NCBI RefSeq assembly: GCF_000001735.4
Contig: NC_003074.8
Location: 6,944,101-7,008,100 of the forward strand
Reading direction: 5' to 3'
Source: Arabidopsis thaliana
Lineage: Eukaryota > Streptophyta > Magnoliopsida > Brassicales > Brassicaceae
Length of the DNA stretch: 64,000 bases
Part shown: positions 63,656 to 64,000 of the stretch, one piece after another
Position numbering within the stretch: position 1 is the first letter of the stretch
Layout of the letters: every line of letters begins with the position of its first letter
Program-made: the position numbers and the translations under genes
The notes under the pieces: generated by a model
What the model was told of the DNA's origin: nothing
What the model saw: only the letters and a program-made list of their open reading frames with translations
The model's database searches: none

Positions 63656-64000
63656 GTGGCTACCTTTTGGTTTAGTTTGGTTTATTGTGTGAAATTGTAA
63701 ATAATTGTGTAGTGTTCTTCGGTTTAAGGCATATATCGGTTTCATTGTTCACTGACTTCACTGACTTCATTCACTTCAAATCTTGTGTTTATGATCTTAA
63801 AAATGCAGCGGTTTTTAAGGTTGATTTTGTTTTCTCCGATTCGATTCTCTGTATAATGCGATCCCACTCATATGTGACTAATTGGGTTTTTGCCCATATA
63901 AAGGAAGCAAAATTCAGGTGATGAAGGAAAAAGATGAAGATGTCGGCTTTGAAGTGAAGAAATTGGAGATTTAACAAATTCAGAAGTTTGAGGGAAATTT
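63656..64000. other. right-edge intergenic sequence
   Basis: No supported gene. A TATA-like CATATAAAGG at 63894-63903 could belong to a promoter for a gene beyond the window. Confidence 0.4.

Overview
The window is nuclear DNA of a flowering plant. It has AT-rich intergenic DNA, GT-AG introns of about 70-700 bp, compact genes every 3-5 kb, and protein sequences I recognise as Arabidopsis thaliana chromosome 3 (locus order about At3g19960 to At3g20080). Gene names come from recognising the proteins from memory, not from a search. For every multi-exon gene I placed each splice junction by hand. In all cases the exon lengths sum to an open frame, and where I remember the family length it matches: ATM1 1166 aa, FYPP3 303, TOM40 309, FRG1 1047, PRMT6 435, HXK4 502, CCT1 545, UBC19 181.

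Layout. 1-4.6 kb: AT-rich, no convincing gene. 4.6-12.6 kb (+): class VIII myosin ATM1. 12.86-13.6 kb: a poly(A)-tailed retroposon between perfect 19-bp target-site duplications. 14.6-17.3 kb (+): DUF829 alpha/beta hydrolase. 17.7-20.7 kb (+): PP6-type phosphatase FYPP3. 21.6-23.0 kb (+): HD-like/TPR-like protein. 23.6-26.1 kb (+): mitochondrial import pore TOM40. 26.6-32.2 kb (+): SNF2-RING remodeller FRG1/CHR27. 34.6-36.1 kb (-): aspartic protease ASPG2. 39.9-43.8 kb (-): arginine methyltransferase PRMT6. 44.6-49.9 kb: a degenerate, repeat-rich island. 51.2-54.0 kb (+): hexokinase-like HXK4. 54.4-58.2 kb (-): chaperonin subunit CCT1. 58.8-60.2 kb (-): ubiquitin-conjugating enzyme UBC19. 60.9-62.5 kb (-): TITAN9. 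63.0-63.7 kb (+): collapsed CYP705A P450 pseudogene.

The genes do not form a pathway. They are mostly housekeeping and signalling genes: cytoskeleton, dephosphorylation, protein import, chromatin, protein folding, ubiquitin and mitosis. Several neighbours have same-order paralogues near At1g50360-At1g50490, so the block looks like one half of the Brassicaceae alpha whole-genome duplication.

The least ordinary part is 44.6-49.9 kb. It holds a frameshifted F-box pseudogene, a decayed piece of the neighbouring PRMT6 gene, an intact F-box gene, a triple tandem array of a ~423-bp unit whose ends look like Helitron termini, older diverged copies of that unit on both sides of the F-box gene, and a truncated upstream copy of HXK4 that still encodes a 42-residue membrane-anchor peptide. 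Other notable items are a GC-AG intron in TTN9, a perfect 12-bp hairpin in the leader of the DUF829 gene, and a 22-bp tandem promoter repeat combining GACGTC and TGGGCC sites upstream of FRG1. I found no CRISPR array, tRNA, rRNA or clearly new multi-gene system.
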